Made by a program: the position numbers and the translations under genes. A stretch of 64,000 bases of DNA from Alphaproteobacteria bacterium (GTDB lineage: Bacteria; Pseudomonadota; Alphaproteobacteria; UBA8366; Aestuariispiraceae). The stretch lies in contig JANSXE010000010.1 of the NCBI GenBank assembly GCA_024743195.1, forward strand, positions 1-64,000. The letters are read 5' to 3'. A model generated the notes under the pieces. It ran no database searches and was not told the origin of the DNA. It worked only from the letters and a program-made list of their open reading frames with translations. Each line of letters begins with the position of its first letter. Position 1 is the first letter of the stretch. Below, piece by piece: positions 27,016-36,766 of this stretch.

Positions 27016-28656
27016 TCAGGCCGGTTGGCGTTTCTTCAGGGCGCGCAGATCGACCGCGCCCGCGTGGGCTCTGGGATCCTGGCCGCCGGGGAAGATCAGG
27101 TGCTTCTGGATCTTCTCGGTGCCGGTGCGGGGCAGATCGTCCAGGAAGACGATCCAGCCCGGCAGTTTATAGTAGGCGCAGCGCGTGCGCCCGAACTCCA
27201 GGATCGCGCGCGCCGTCTCCGCGCCGGCGGCCCAGCCCGCGGCCGGGACGACGCAGGCCAGCACCTCCTCGTCGCGCAGCTCGTCCGCGACCGGCATGAC
27301 GGCGATCTGGCCGACGGCCGCATGGTCGATCAGCGCGTTCTCCACCTCCGCGGCGGAGATGTTCTCGCCCGAGCGGCGGATGATGTTCTTCTTGCGCTCG
27401 ACGAAATGGAGCATGCCGTCCTCGGCCTGCGTCACCACGTCGCCGGTGTGGAACCAGCCGCCGCGCCAGACCTCCTCGGTCGCGGCCGGGTCCTTCAGAT
27501 AGCCGGCGAAGAAGCCCTTGCGCGGCTCCGGCTCCGGCGAGCGCACGACCAGCTCCCCCGGCGTCCCGCGCGGGACCTCGCGGCCCGCGTCGTCCACCAC
27601 CTTGGCCTCGAAGTCGGGGGTCGGGCGGCCGAAGGCGCGGGTGTGGATCTGTCGCGGCTCGTGGCAGTCGGCGAAGAAGCGGCCGGTCTCGCTCATCCCC
27701 CAGACCTCGACCATGGGGATGCCGAAGCGCTCCTCGAACTTGGCGTGCAGGTCCGGATCGACGCCGGCGCCCAGACCGAACTTGACCCGGTGCTGCGTCT
27801 CCTCGGGGCAGGGCGCGGCCTTCAGCAGGATCGTCGGCACGACGCCCAGATAATGCAGGCCGGTGGCGCGAGTCTCCGCCAGGTCGCGCCACCAGGTGGA
27901 CGGGTGGAAGCGGTCCGGCATGATCAGGCAGTTGGCGGTGAGGATCAGCGCGGTCGGCGTGTTGATCCCGGCGTTGACGTGGAACACCGGCAGGGGGACG
28001 AACAGCCGCTCCCGCCCATGCTCCAAGGTCAGCCGGCCGCCGATCTCGGCGTACCATTGGCCGACGGCGATCATGTAGTCGTTGTCGATCAGGCAGCCCT
28101 TGGGCCGGCCGGTCGTGCCGGAGGTGTAGATCACCGCCGTCTCGGTCTTCCGGCCGCGCGTCCCCGCCATAGCCGGGCGGGCGGGGGCGGGAAGCGCCTC
28201 CGGCCAGTCCTCCAGCGTCGCGATCGGCAGGGGCGCCGCGCGCTCCGCCGCGACGGCCTCAAGCCGCACGCGGTTGGACGCCAGCCCGATCGCCAGATCG
28301 ACCTCCGAATGGGTCAGCTGGTAGCTGAGTTCGTGATGCAGATAGTAGGGATTGACCGGAACCTGGCTGACGCCCAGCGCATTGAGCGCCAGCATGTGCA
28401 GGAAATGCTCCGGCCGATTGTCCAGCATCAGCGCGACCCGGTGCCCGATCCCGTAGCCGGCGGCGCGGTACTGCGCGATCAACCGCTCCACCTCCTCGGC
28501 GGCCGCGCCGTAGGTCGTCTCGAAGCCGTCCGGGTGATAATCCCGCTTGGCGTCGCGCGGGACCGCCAGGAAGGCGTTCTCCGGATGCGCGGCGGCGGTG
28601 TGGCGGAAGGCCTCGTAGACCGTCGCGAAGGGGGCGGTCGCAACCGGGCTGGACAT
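27016..28656 (-). CDS. AMP-dependent acyl-CoA synthetase
   Basis: This 546-residue ANL-family ligase activates a carboxylic acid with ATP and CoA. AVIYTSGTTGRPKGCLIDN is the P-loop-like A3 motif, VEVWGMSETG is A5, GWFHTGDVVTQAEDG is A7 and FVERKKNIIRRSGENISAAEVE holds the hinge and A8. A lysine near the C-terminus (GTEKIQKHLI) is the adenylation lysine. The substrate may be a fatty, aromatic or isoprenoid acid. It starts 14 bp after the thiolase stop and should share its transcript and its TetR operator. Confidence 0.9.
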   Translation of the reverse strand: MSSPVATAPFATVYEAFRHTAAAHPENAFLAVPRDAKRDYHPDGFETTYGAAAEEVERLIAQYRAAGYGIGHRVALMLDNRPEHFLHMLALNALGVSQVPVNPYYLHHELSYQLTHSEVDLAIGLASNRVRLEAVAAERAAPLPIATLEDWPEALPAPARPAMAGTRGRKTETAVIYTSGTTGRPKGCLIDNDYMIAVGQWYAEIGGRLTLEHGRERLFVPLPVFHVNAGINTPTALILTANCLIMPDRFHPSTWWRDLAETRATGLHYLGVVPTILLKAAPCPEETQHRVKFGLGAGVDPDLHAKFEERFGIPMVEVWGMSETGRFFADCHEPRQIHTRAFGRPTPDFEAKVVDDAGREVPRGTPGELVVRSPEPEPRKGFFAGYLKDPAATEEVWRGGWFHTGDVVTQAEDGMLHFVERKKNIIRRSGENISAAEVENALIDHAAVGQIAVMPVADELRDEEVLACVVPAAGWAAGAETARAILEFGRTRCAYYKLPGWIVFLDDLPRTGTEKIQKHLIFPGGQDPRAHAGAVDLRALKKRQPA

Positions 28657-28670
28657 CCTCAGCGCCTCCC

Positions 28671-29873
28671 TCAGCGCCGCAGGTTTTCGATCAGCATCGC
28701 CATGCCCTGGCCGGCGCCCAGGCACATCGACAGAATGGCGTAGCGCCCGCCCGCCTCGCTCAGGTGCTGGGCGGCGGTGATCGCCATGCGCACCCCCGTC
28801 ACGCCTGGCGGATGGCCGAGCGAGATCCCGCCGCCATAGAGATTGTGCCGGTCGCGCGGAATCCCCAATTGGCGCTCGGCGTGCAGATTGACGACCGCGA
28901 AGGCCTCGTTGATTTCGAAATAGTCGATGTCGGAGATCGTGAGGCCGGTCTTGTCCAGCAGCCCGGAAATGGCCGGGACGGGCCCATGGCCCATGATCTC
29001 CGGCGGCACCCCGACCACATGCCAGTCGACCAGCCGGGCGTCGGGGGCGACGCCCTCCGCCTCCAGGGCGTCGCGCGCGCCGACCAGCACGAAGGCCGCG
29101 CCGTCGGTCACGCCGCTGGAATTGCCGGCCGTGACCTTGCCGCCGTCGCGGAAGGCGGGCTTCAGGCGGGCGAGCTTTTCCGGCGTCGCGTCCGCCCGCG
29201 GGCTCTCGTCCGTCTCGAAGAGCCGGGTTCCCTTGCGGCCTTCGGGAACCTCGATCGGCGCGGTCTGGCGGCCAAGGAAGCCGCTGGCGATCCCCGCCAG
29301 CGCGCGGGCCTGGCTCATCGCGCCCCATTCGTCCATCGCCTCGCGCTCGTACTGATAGGCCGCGGCGAGGTTCTCCGCCGTCTCGCCCATGTATTCCTGG
29401 CTGAAGGGGCAGCGATAGGCCCAATCCAGCATGTCCTGCATCACCTGGGGGCCGCGGCCCTTGCCCCAGCGGGTTTCGGCGACGGCGTAGGGGGCGCGGC
29501 TGTAGGCCTCCGCCCCGCCGGCGAGCGCGATCCGGCTGTGGCCGCTGTCCACCTGCTGGCCGGCCGACAGGATCGCCTGCAAGCCCGAGGCGCAGGCGCG
29601 CACGACTCCGAGCGCGCCCGCCTCCTGCGGAATCCCGCTCTTCACCCCGACCACGCGCGCGGCGAACAGCGTGTCCCGATCGGTCGGCACGGTGGTGGTG
29701 AAGACCATATGGTCGATTTTCTCCGCCGGCAGCCCGGCGCGGGCGACGCAGGCCTTGGCGGCGTGCGCCGCGACGTCGGTCAGCGCCAGCCCCTTCAGCG
29801 ACCCGCCGAAATCGCCCAGCGGCGTGCGCACGCCGGCGGCGAAGGCGATCTCGGGCGTCTGGCTGCGGGGCAT
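28671..29873 (-). CDS. Acetyl-CoA C-acyltransferase (thiolase)
   Basis: This 400-residue degradative thiolase cleaves a 3-oxoacyl-CoA. The nucleophilic cysteine is in VVRACASGLQAI, the histidine in SLGHPPGVTG and the second cysteine in SMCLGAGQGMAM. HPPG replaces the more common HPIG. The ATG at 29873 is directly before conserved IAFAAGVRTPLGDFGGSL. It is first in a unit with the acyl-CoA synthetase and is divergent from the TetR gene, with a palindromic operator between them. Confidence 0.92.
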   Translation of the reverse strand: MPRSQTPEIAFAAGVRTPLGDFGGSLKGLALTDVAAHAAKACVARAGLPAEKIDHMVFTTTVPTDRDTLFAARVVGVKSGIPQEAGALGVVRACASGLQAILSAGQQVDSGHSRIALAGGAEAYSRAPYAVAETRWGKGRGPQVMQDMLDWAYRCPFSQEYMGETAENLAAAYQYEREAMDEWGAMSQARALAGIASGFLGRQTAPIEVPEGRKGTRLFETDESPRADATPEKLARLKPAFRDGGKVTAGNSSGVTDGAAFVLVGARDALEAEGVAPDARLVDWHVVGVPPEIMGHGPVPAISGLLDKTGLTISDIDYFEINEAFAVVNLHAERQLGIPRDRHNLYGGGISLGHPPGVTGVRMAITAAQHLSEAGGRYAILSMCLGAGQGMAMLIENLRR

Positions 29874-29946
29874 GGCGGGTCCTCCTGTCCGGCGGCGGCC
29901 GGATTGGCTCGGGCGGCGCGCGGTGCGCCCTGTCGTTTCGATTGCA

Positions 29947-29963
29947 CCAAACAATCGTTTGTT
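29947..29963. promoter_or_regulatory. TetR operator a (thiolase / TetR divergent promoter)
   Basis: CCAAACAATCGTTTGTT contains the core CAAACAATCGTTTG, symmetric at 12 of 14 positions. It lies 74 bp before the thiolase start and 95 bp before the TetR start, so it can control both. The same motif appears at 30704 and 36767. Confidence 0.75.
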
Positions 29964-30057
29964 CAAAACTGTCGCAGGGGCGTGCGCCCGTCAAGAGCGT
30001 TGCGGAGGGCGCCGCTTAGCGTCTATCCAGAATACGCGACAGAGGAGAGCGCAAGCC

Positions 30058-30678
30058 GTGAAGAAAGCCAAGACCGCGCCCGCCGCGCCCGATCCGGACG
30101 GACCGCGCCGCCGCCGCAGCGGCAATCGGCGCGAGGAGTTGATGGACCGCGCGGCCGAACTGATCGCCGCCAAGGGCTTCGACGGCGCCTCGATGCGCGA
30201 CATCGCCGCCGCGGTGGGGATGCTGCCCGGCTCGCTCTACTACCATTTCCCCTCCAAGGAGGACCTGCTGCGCGAGATCCACGGCCGGGTCGTCAGCGGC
30301 ATGGCGGCGCGCGTCGAGCAGGCGCTGGAGGGCGTCGAGTCGCCTTGGGGGCGTCTCGAAGCGGCGGCGGAGGCCCATCTCGCGGGCCTGTTCGAAACCG
30401 GCAGCCTGGTCGCCATCGTCTCCCCCGACTTCCCCAAGGGGCATGAGGATTTGAACGAGGAGCTGCGCCGCCAGCGCCGCGACTACGAGCAGACCTTCCG
30501 CGATCTGTTCGAGGCCCTGCCGCTCGCGCCCGAGGCGGACCGGACGCTCTTGCGGCTCGAACTGTTCGGCGCGCTGAACTGGACGCCGGTCTGGTATCGC
30601 GACGGCGGGCGCTACGATCCGCGGCGCATCGCGACGGTCTATGTGGAGACCATCCGCCGGGCCTACGGAACCGGCTGA
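30058..30678 (+). CDS. TetR family regulator of the catabolic island
   Basis: This 206-residue repressor has a basic N-terminal arm (RRRRSGNRREEL) and a helix-turn-helix at about residues 45-70 (ASMRDIAAAVGMLPGSLYYHF). The C-terminal domain ends GALNWTPVWYRDGGRYDP, a pattern of the KstR2/FadR-like TetR subgroup that senses acyl-CoA compounds. A GTG at 30058 with AGGAGAG upstream is the start. It sits between two palindromes of the same sequence, one in its own promoter and one 26 bp after its stop, so it probably represses itself, the thiolase operon and the hydratase operon. Confidence 0.88.
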   Translation: MKKAKTAPAAPDPDGPRRRRSGNRREELMDRAAELIAAKGFDGASMRDIAAAVGMLPGSLYYHFPSKEDLLREIHGRVVSGMAARVEQALEGVESPWGRLEAAAEAHLAGLFETGSLVAIVSPDFPKGHEDLNEELRRQRRDYEQTFRDLFEALPLAPEADRTLLRLELFGALNWTPVWYRDGGRYDPRRIATVYVETIRRAYGTG

Positions 30679-30703
30679 CCGCCGATCGGGATTTTCGGAC
30701 TTT

Positions 30704-30723
30704 CCAAACAAACGGTTGTTTGG
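30704..30723. promoter_or_regulatory. TetR operator b (hydratase operon)
   Basis: CCAAACAAACGGTTGTTTGG is a 20-bp near-perfect palindrome, 121 bp upstream of the enoyl-CoA hydratase start. It shares CCAAACA and TGTTTGG/CGTTTGG arms with the operators at 29947 and 36767. Confidence 0.75.
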
Positions 30724-30844
30724 TTATCGTTTCGACGCCGCGCCGCCGATGGGCTGTGCGGCGCCGCCAACGGCCGCTGTCGCGCGCCCGGACCCGGGCC
30801 CGACGTCTCCAGACGGCCGGACAACCGATGGGAGGACCGCCCCC

Positions 30845-31696
30845 GTGCCGACGCCTGCCGAAACCGGGCGCGCCGACCTGACCCGCGAGGGCGCGCTCGC
30901 CGTGCTGCGCTTCGACAACCCGCCCGACGGCTTCATGGACGAGGCGATGGAGCGCGATCTGCTCGCCGCCGTCGAGGCGGTGGAGGCCGACGACGCGATC
31001 CGCGCCTGCATCCTGACCGGCGCCGAAGAGGGCGTCTTTATCCGCCATTACGACGTCGGCGTCGTCGCCGACCGCGGCGACGCGCTGGCCGCCCGCGGCC
31101 TCGCCTTCGACCCGGGCCGGCCCGTGCCGGAGGGGCCGATCCATCAGGCGATGCGGCGCATGCAGGCGGGCGGGACCGCCTATATCGCCGCGCTCAACGG
31201 GACCGCGATGGGCGGCGGCTTCGAACTGGCGCTCGCCTGCGATCTGCGCCTCGTCGCCGACGCGCCGGGCGAGTACGGCCTGCCGGAGATCAATCTGGGC
31301 ATCCTGCCGGGCGCCGGGGGGACCCAGCGCCTGCCGCGGCTGATCGGCGCCGCCAAGGCGCGCGAGCTGATGCTGCTGGGCGAGACGCTGGACGCCGCCG
31401 GGCTGGAGGCGCTCGGCCTCGCGCGGCGGGTCGCGCCGGAGGCGTTGCCGGAGGCCGCGCGCGCCGCCGCCGCGCGGCTCGCGGCCAAGCCGCCGGCGGC
31501 GCTCGCCCATATCAAGCGGCTGCTGCTCGCCGCCCAGGACCTGCCGCTCGACGCCGGCCTGGGGGTCGAGCGCACGCTGTTCTGCGATCTGATGGTGCGC
31601 GAGGACGCGCGCCGCCTGATGCGCGAAGCCGCCCAGGGCGGCCGCCGCATCACCGACGAACCGGACGCCGATCCGGCCGCGCAAGAAGACCGATAG
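30845..31696 (+). CDS. Enoyl-CoA hydratase/isomerase family protein
   Basis: This 283-residue crotonase-fold enzyme likely hydrates a 2-enoyl-CoA. The oxyanion-hole and catalytic parts are ALNGTAMGGGFELALACDLR (first glutamate) and YGLPEINLGILPGAGGTQRLPR (second glutamate). In the N-terminal oxyanion region the usual AGADI is replaced by VFIRHYDVG, so the substrate may differ from simple fatty enoyl-CoA. The GTG at 30845 follows GGGAGG. It opens an operon with the ligase (12 bp on) and the SDR. Confidence 0.87.
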   Translation: MPTPAETGRADLTREGALAVLRFDNPPDGFMDEAMERDLLAAVEAVEADDAIRACILTGAEEGVFIRHYDVGVVADRGDALAARGLAFDPGRPVPEGPIHQAMRRMQAGGTAYIAALNGTAMGGGFELALACDLRLVADAPGEYGLPEINLGILPGAGGTQRLPRLIGAAKARELMLLGETLDAAGLEALGLARRVAPEALPEAARAAAARLAAKPPAALAHIKRLLLAAQDLPLDAGLGVERTLFCDLMVREDARRLMREAAQGGRRITDEPDADPAAQEDR

Positions 31697-31708
31697 GGAG
31701 CCCCCGCC

Positions 31709-33271
31709 ATGACCGACCAGTTGGACGATCCGCAGGTCTATCTGCCCGACCTGTTCGCGACCCACGCCCGCTTCTATCCGAGCAAGGAAGCGGTGGTCTG
31801 CGGTCCGGTGCGGCGCACATGGGGCGATTTCGACGCCAACATCAGCCGGGTCGCCAACGCCCTCGTCGCCGACGGCATCGGCAAGGGCGACAAGGTGGCC
31901 GTGCTGATGGGCAACTCGGTCGAGATGCTGGAGGCGCTGTTCGGCGTGGTGCGCGCGGGGGCCTGCGTGGCGCCGCTGTCCGGCCTGCTGACCGGCGATC
32001 AGCTCAAGGGTCTGATCGACGACTGCGACGCGGTCGCCGCCTTCGTGTCGGCCGAGTTCCGCGAGCGGGTCGAGCCGCTGCGCGACGCGCTGCCCAAGGT
32101 GCGGTCCGACGGCTGGATCAGCGCCGGCTTCGAGGGCGCGGGCTGGCGGCCGTTCGACGCCTACATCGCCGATCGGCCGACGACGCAGCCGCCCGTCCGC
32201 TACGCGCTGAGCGACGATTTCAACATCATCTACTCCTCCGGAACCACAGGGTTGCCGAAGGGGATCGTCCAGACCCACCGGGCGCGCCTGCATTGGGCCT
32301 TCTCCAACGCGGTGGAGATGGGCTTCGGCTCGGACTCCCGGGCGCTGACCACGACCGCGCTCTACTCCAACGGCACCTGGTTGATGATGCTGCCGATCCT
32401 GTTCGCGGGCGGCACGCTGGTCGCCATGCCGAGCTTCGAGCCGGCCGAGTTCCTGGCGACGGTCGCGCGCGAGCGCATCACCCACACCTTCATGGTGCCC
32501 GCGCAATATCTGATGGTGCTCGACCGGCCGGAGCTCGAGACGACGGACCTCTCCTCGCTGAAGACCGTGCTCTCGGCCGGCTCGCCGCTGCGGCGCGACG
32601 TCAAGCGGCGCATCATCGAGCGCCTCTCGCCCGGACTCTACGAGCTCTACGGCTATTCCGAAGGCTTCGCCAGCCTGCTGAAGCCGCATCAGCACGCCGA
32701 GAAGTTCGACACGGTCGGCACGCCGGTGCTGGGCTTCGAAGTCCGCATCCTGGACGACGCCGGGGTCGAGCAGCCGCGCGGGACGCCGGGCGAGATCGCC
32801 GGCTACGGCGCCGGAATCATGAAGGAATACTACAAGCGCCCGGAGCAGACGGCGGAGCTGATCTGGCGCGACGAGCGCGGGCGCAGCTTCATCCGCTCCG
32901 GCGACGTCGGCGTGATCGACGAGGACGGCTTCCTCTCCATCCTGGACCGCAAGAAGGACATGATCATCTCCGGCGGCTTCAACGTCTTCCCGACCGACGT
33001 GGAGGCCGTCGTCGGCCAGCACGAGGAGGTCGGCGACGTGACCGTCATCGGCGTGCCGCACGAGAAGTGGGGCGAGAGCTGCCTGGCGCTCGTGATCCCC
33101 GCGGCCGGCCGCACGCCCGACCCGGCGGCGATCCGCGACTGGGCGAACGAGCGGCTGGCGAAGCACCAGCGTCTGACGGCGGTCGAGCTGCGCGAGGACT
33201 TCCCGCGCAACGCGCTGGGCAAGGTGCTGAAGCGCCTGTTGCGCGATCCCTACTGGGCCGAGGCCGACTGA
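31709..33271 (+). CDS. AMP-dependent acyl-CoA ligase
   Basis: This 520-residue ANL-family enzyme has IIYSSGTTGLPKGIVQTH (A3), YELYGYSEG (A5, with YSEG rather than TE), RSGDVGVIDEDGF (A7), ILDRKKDMIISGGFNVFPTDVE (hinge and A8) and NALGKVLKRLLR with the catalytic lysine. It differs clearly from the other ligase at 27016, so the two probably act on different acids or different stages. It is in the same operon as the hydratase and the SDR. Confidence 0.9.
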   Translation: MTDQLDDPQVYLPDLFATHARFYPSKEAVVCGPVRRTWGDFDANISRVANALVADGIGKGDKVAVLMGNSVEMLEALFGVVRAGACVAPLSGLLTGDQLKGLIDDCDAVAAFVSAEFRERVEPLRDALPKVRSDGWISAGFEGAGWRPFDAYIADRPTTQPPVRYALSDDFNIIYSSGTTGLPKGIVQTHRARLHWAFSNAVEMGFGSDSRALTTTALYSNGTWLMMLPILFAGGTLVAMPSFEPAEFLATVARERITHTFMVPAQYLMVLDRPELETTDLSSLKTVLSAGSPLRRDVKRRIIERLSPGLYELYGYSEGFASLLKPHQHAEKFDTVGTPVLGFEVRILDDAGVEQPRGTPGEIAGYGAGIMKEYYKRPEQTAELIWRDERGRSFIRSGDVGVIDEDGFLSILDRKKDMIISGGFNVFPTDVEAVVGQHEEVGDVTVIGVPHEKWGESCLALVIPAAGRTPDPAAIRDWANERLAKHQRLTAVELREDFPRNALGKVLKRLLRDPYWAEAD

Positions 33272-33302
33272 CCGGACCTGTAATCCTGCGAATGAGGAAA
33301 AG

Positions 33303-34076
33303 ATGGATCTGAATCAGGCGAGCGCGCTGGTCACCGGCGCCGGCTCCGGATTGGGCGAGGGGACGGCGCGGCTTCTGGCCGCGGCGGGCGCCCGGGTCGC
33401 CGTTCTCGACCGCGCGGCCGAGGCCGCGGAGGCGGTCGCCGGCGCGATCGGCGGGCTGGCGCTCGCCGCCGACGTGTCCGACGCCGAGGCGATGGAGGCC
33501 GCCTTCGCGCGCCTCGACCAAGAGATCGCGGCGCGCGGCTGGCCGCCCTTGCGGCTTCTGGTCAACTGCGCCGGGATCGGGCCCTCGCGCAAGATCGTCT
33601 CCTCGAAGGAGGGGGCGGCGCCGCTCGACGCCTTCCGCCAGGTGGTCGAGGTCAATCTGATCGGCAGCTTCAACGCGCTGCGCCTCGCCGCCGAGCGCAT
33701 GACCGCGGCGGCGCCGCTGGCCGACGGGGAGCGCGGCGCGATCGTCAACACCGCCTCCATCGCGGCCTTCGAGGGTCAGATCGGCCAGGCGGCCTACGCC
33801 GCCTCCAAGGCGGGGATCGTCGGGCTGACCCTGCCGGCGGCGCGCGAGCTGTCGCGCCACGGCGTGCGGGTCGCGACCGTCGCGCCGGGCGTCTTCGGCA
33901 CGCCGATGTTCCATACGGTCGAGCCGGACTGGCGGAAGACCATCACCGACGGCGTCCCCTTCCCGAAGCGCGAAGGCTCGCCTGAGGAATTCGCCCGCAT
34001 GGTCCGCTTCATCGCCGAGAATCCGATGGCCAACGGCGCGACCTACCGGCTCGACGGCGCGCTGCGGCTGGCGTAG
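33303..34076 (+). CDS. SDR, 3-hydroxyacyl-CoA dehydrogenase type 2 (HSD10)-like
   Basis: This 257-residue NAD-dependent dehydrogenase has VTGAGSGLGEGTA, VNCAGIGPSRKI, IVNTASIAAFEGQIGQAAYAASKAGIVGLTLPAARELSRHGVRV with Ser-Tyr-Lys, and APGVFGTPM. The AFEGQIGQAAYAASK phrase is typical of HSD10-type 3-hydroxyacyl-CoA dehydrogenases, which fits the third beta-oxidation step after the hydratase two genes upstream. The operon ends here, convergent with the thiolase-like gene at 34114. Confidence 0.88.
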   Translation: MDLNQASALVTGAGSGLGEGTARLLAAAGARVAVLDRAAEAAEAVAGAIGGLALAADVSDAEAMEAAFARLDQEIAARGWPPLRLLVNCAGIGPSRKIVSSKEGAAPLDAFRQVVEVNLIGSFNALRLAAERMTAAAPLADGERGAIVNTASIAAFEGQIGQAAYAASKAGIVGLTLPAARELSRHGVRVATVAPGVFGTPMFHTVEPDWRKTITDGVPFPKREGSPEEFARMVRFIAENPMANGATYRLDGALRLA

Positions 34077-34113
34077 CGCGGCCCCCCTTTCCCGTCTCTC
34101 TTCATGGGGGGCG

Positions 34114-35373
34114 TCAGGCGCCGGGCGCCTCCAGCAGGATGACCGAGCAGGCGGCCTCGTCGAAGCCGATCACGCCGCCGCCGTTCTCCGCCAGCGCGAT
34201 GCGGGCGCGCTCGGCCTGGCGGGCGCCGGCCTCGCCGCGCAGCTGCAGCGCCAGTTCGTGGATCATCGACAGCCCGGTCGCGCCCACCGGATGACCCTTG
34301 GAGACCAGCCCGCCGGAGAGATTGACCGGGAGGCGCCCGCCGAGCGCGGTCGCGCCCTCGGCGACCATCGGGCCGCCTTTCCCCGCCTCGGCGAAGCCCA
34401 GCATCTCGAGCTGATAGATCTCGCAGAAGGAGGAGGCGTCGTGCACCTCCAGGAGGTCGACGTCCGCGGGCCCGAGACCGGCCTGGCGGTAGGCCTTTTC
34501 GGCGGCGACGCGCGACAGGCCGGGCTCGGCCGGGTCGCGGTACTTGCCGCCGGACAGCGCGCTCGCGCGCACCGTGACCGCGCGCCGGCGCACCGCCTCG
34601 GGCTGTTGCGCCAGATGCTCGGCCGAGCACAGGAGCGCCGCCGCCGCGCCGTCGCCGATCGGCGCGCACATGGCGCGGGTCAGCGGATAGGAGACCGCGC
34701 GATCGGCGAGCGCCTCCTCGATCGACACCTCGAAACGGTACTGCGCCTTGGGGTTGAGCGAGCCGTGACGGTGGTTCTTGGAGGCCGCGGCGGCGATCAT
34801 CTCCTGCGTCGTGCCGAAGCGCTTCATGTGCCAGGCGGCCTGCATGGCGTAGGTGTCCATGAAGACGGTGCCGCCGCCGGCGTTCGGATCGAAGGGCTTG
34901 CCGGCCTCCTCGCCGATGCGGGCGTAGTAGGTCTTCCACTCGTCGGGGTCGAGCTGGTCGATGCCGCCCTCGAAGATTTCCAGCGTGCGCGCGGGATCGT
35001 CGGGGAAGAAGGTCTTCTCCACCCCGATCGCCAGCGAGAGCTCGGCGTCGCCCGAGGCCACGTCCTTCCAGGCGCCGTGGAAGGCCATCGAGGCCGTCGC
35101 GCAGCCGCCCTCGACATTGATCGTCGCGACGCGCTCCGGGAACAGCCCCTCGCGCACCAGCGGCGTCAGGCAGACCTGGCCGCGGATGTTGCGCTGGCCG
35201 AAGGTCCCCATGCCGCAATTGCCGAACCAGGCCTGCTCGATCCCGGCGCCGGTCTCCATCCCGGCGTCGGCCAGCAGGTCGAGATAGACCTCCCGGGTCA
35301 GCTCCTTGAAGCCGTCCTCCGGGCGCTTGCCGAAGGCGGTGCAGCTCGTCGCCAGAACGTAGACGTCGCGCAT
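34114..35373 (-). CDS. SCP-x-type thiolase
   Basis: This 419-residue thiolase-fold protein has the nucleophile in NVEGGCATASMA, a conserved HDASSFCEIYQLE block and GGLVSKGHPVGATG near the C-terminus. HDA and KGHP are marks of the sterol-carrier-protein-x thiolase branch, which often acts on branched or ring-derived acyl-CoAs and is common in steroid and terpenoid catabolism. It lies 44 bp downstream of the P450 gene on the same strand and is probably co-transcribed with it. Confidence 0.88.
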   Translation of the reverse strand: MRDVYVLATSCTAFGKRPEDGFKELTREVYLDLLADAGMETGAGIEQAWFGNCGMGTFGQRNIRGQVCLTPLVREGLFPERVATINVEGGCATASMAFHGAWKDVASGDAELSLAIGVEKTFFPDDPARTLEIFEGGIDQLDPDEWKTYYARIGEEAGKPFDPNAGGGTVFMDTYAMQAAWHMKRFGTTQEMIAAAASKNHRHGSLNPKAQYRFEVSIEEALADRAVSYPLTRAMCAPIGDGAAAALLCSAEHLAQQPEAVRRRAVTVRASALSGGKYRDPAEPGLSRVAAEKAYRQAGLGPADVDLLEVHDASSFCEIYQLEMLGFAEAGKGGPMVAEGATALGGRLPVNLSGGLVSKGHPVGATGLSMIHELALQLRGEAGARQAERARIALAENGGGVIGFDEAACSVILLEAPGA

Positions 35374-35417
35374 CGGGCGTCCTTTCGCGCTTATGCGGGG
35401 GGAGAGGCGGGGGCGGC

Positions 35418-36701
35418 TCAGCCGCCGAGCCGGACAGGCAGCCGGCTGATGCCGCGCGGCACCATGGCGTCGAGCCAGTCCGGACGCTCGCCCTCCGCCA
35501 GGGCCAGATCGGGGAAGCGCTCGATGAAGGCGCGCACGGCGATCCGCCCCTCCTCGCGCGCGAGCTGCGCGCCGAGGCAGGTGTGGATCCCCAGCCCGAA
35601 GGTCAGATGCCGGTTCGGCGTGCGCGCGACATCCACCGCGTCGGGATCGTCGAACATGCGGGGGTCGCGGTTCGCCGAGGCGACGACGGCGAAGACGCGA
35701 TCGCCCTTCTTCAGGGCGCGGCCGTGCAGCTCATGGTCCGTCGCGACGACGCGCACCAGCGCGTTGGTCGGCCCGTCATAGCGCAGGAACTCCTCGACCG
35801 CCGTGCGGTTCGCCTCCGGTTCGGCGCGGAAGCGGGCGAGCTGGTCCGGATGCGTCAGCAGGGTGTGGATCGAGTTGGCGATCAGGTTGGTCGTCGTCTC
35901 GTGCCCGGCGAACAGCACCAGCATGCAGGCAGCCACCAGCTCGTCGTCGGTGAGCGCGTCCGCCTCGTCGCTGGCGTTGATCAGATCCATCAGGAAGCCG
36001 GGCTGCGGCGCCGCCCGGCGCTCGGCGATCAGCGTCTTGAAGTAGGTCGACATCTCCTGGCAGCCATGCGCGGCGCGGGCGTATTTGTCGTCGACATTGC
36101 GCGCGCCGCCGATGAAGACCGCCATGTCGTCGGACCACTCCTTGACCCGGTCGAGCATGTCGCGCGGCACGCCGAGCAGATCCATGATGACGTAGGCCGG
36201 CACCAGCAGCGCGTATTCGCGGATCAGGTCGATTTCGCCCCGGCCCTCCAGCCGGTCGAGCAGCATCCCGACGATCTCCCGGATCGACGTCTTCATGTCG
36301 TTCACCGCCGGCGCGGTGAAGGCCTGGCGCATGATGCGCCGCAGGCGGGTGTGATCGGGCGGGTCGCGGAAGGCGAGCCAGAGATTGAGGTATTTGACGA
36401 TCTCCTGCAGCGTCTCCGCCTGCTCCGACGGCAGGGTGCGGTAAAATCCGGTCAGGCGGTCGACGCTCATCGCCTCGTCCATCAGCACCGCCTTCACGTC
36501 GTCGTATCGCGTGACGACCCAGGATTTGAGCACCGGGCTCCAATGCACCGGATCCTCCTCGCGCAGACGGGCGTAGATGGGGTAAGGATTCGCCATCGTC
36601 GCGGGGTCGCGGGGATCGTAGGTCAGATCCGTGCGCCGGTCCGTGTGCAGATCCCTCTGCGGCGGATCGGTCCGGGGGGCGGCGTCGGCGGCGTCTGCCA
36701 T
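35418..36701 (-). CDS. Cytochrome P450
   Basis: This 427-residue soluble bacterial P450 shows [10 protein letters not shown] at 113-122 (helix C), the oxygen-activation motif AGHETT at 265-270 (helix I), ExxR at 304-307 in EEFLRYDGP and the heme loop [10 protein letters not shown] with C375 as the iron ligand. It should hydroxylate a small hydrophobic substrate using a ferredoxin and reductase, neither of which is in the window. The promoter holds the TetR operator shared with the ligase and thiolase operons, which places the P450 in the same pathway. Confidence 0.95.
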   Translation of the reverse strand: MADAADAAPRTDPPQRDLHTDRRTDLTYDPRDPATMANPYPIYARLREEDPVHWSPVLKSWVVTRYDDVKAVLMDEAMSVDRLTGFYRTLPSEQAETLQEIVKYLNLWLAFRDPPDHTRLRRIMRQAFTAPAVNDMKTSIREIVGMLLDRLEGRGEIDLIREYALLVPAYVIMDLLGVPRDMLDRVKEWSDDMAVFIGGARNVDDKYARAAHGCQEMSTYFKTLIAERRAAPQPGFLMDLINASDEADALTDDELVAACMLVLFAGHETTTNLIANSIHTLLTHPDQLARFRAEPEANRTAVEEFLRYDGPTNALVRVVATDHELHGRALKKGDRVFAVVASANRDPRMFDDPDAVDVARTPNRHLTFGLGIHTCLGAQLAREEGRIAVRAFIERFPDLALAEGERPDWLDAMVPRGISRLPVRLGG

Positions 36702-36766
36702 GGGCGCGTCTCGCTTTCGAAGGCCGTCGCCGCGGCGCGCCTTCTTGCGGCGGGCGGCGAAAGTTT

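Noticed and set aside
27016-29994. A 992-residue fusion of thiolase region and acyl-CoA synthetase
   Set aside because: The first part is the shifted antisense-like frame over the true thiolase gene; the real synthetase starts at 28656 with its own conserved N-terminus.
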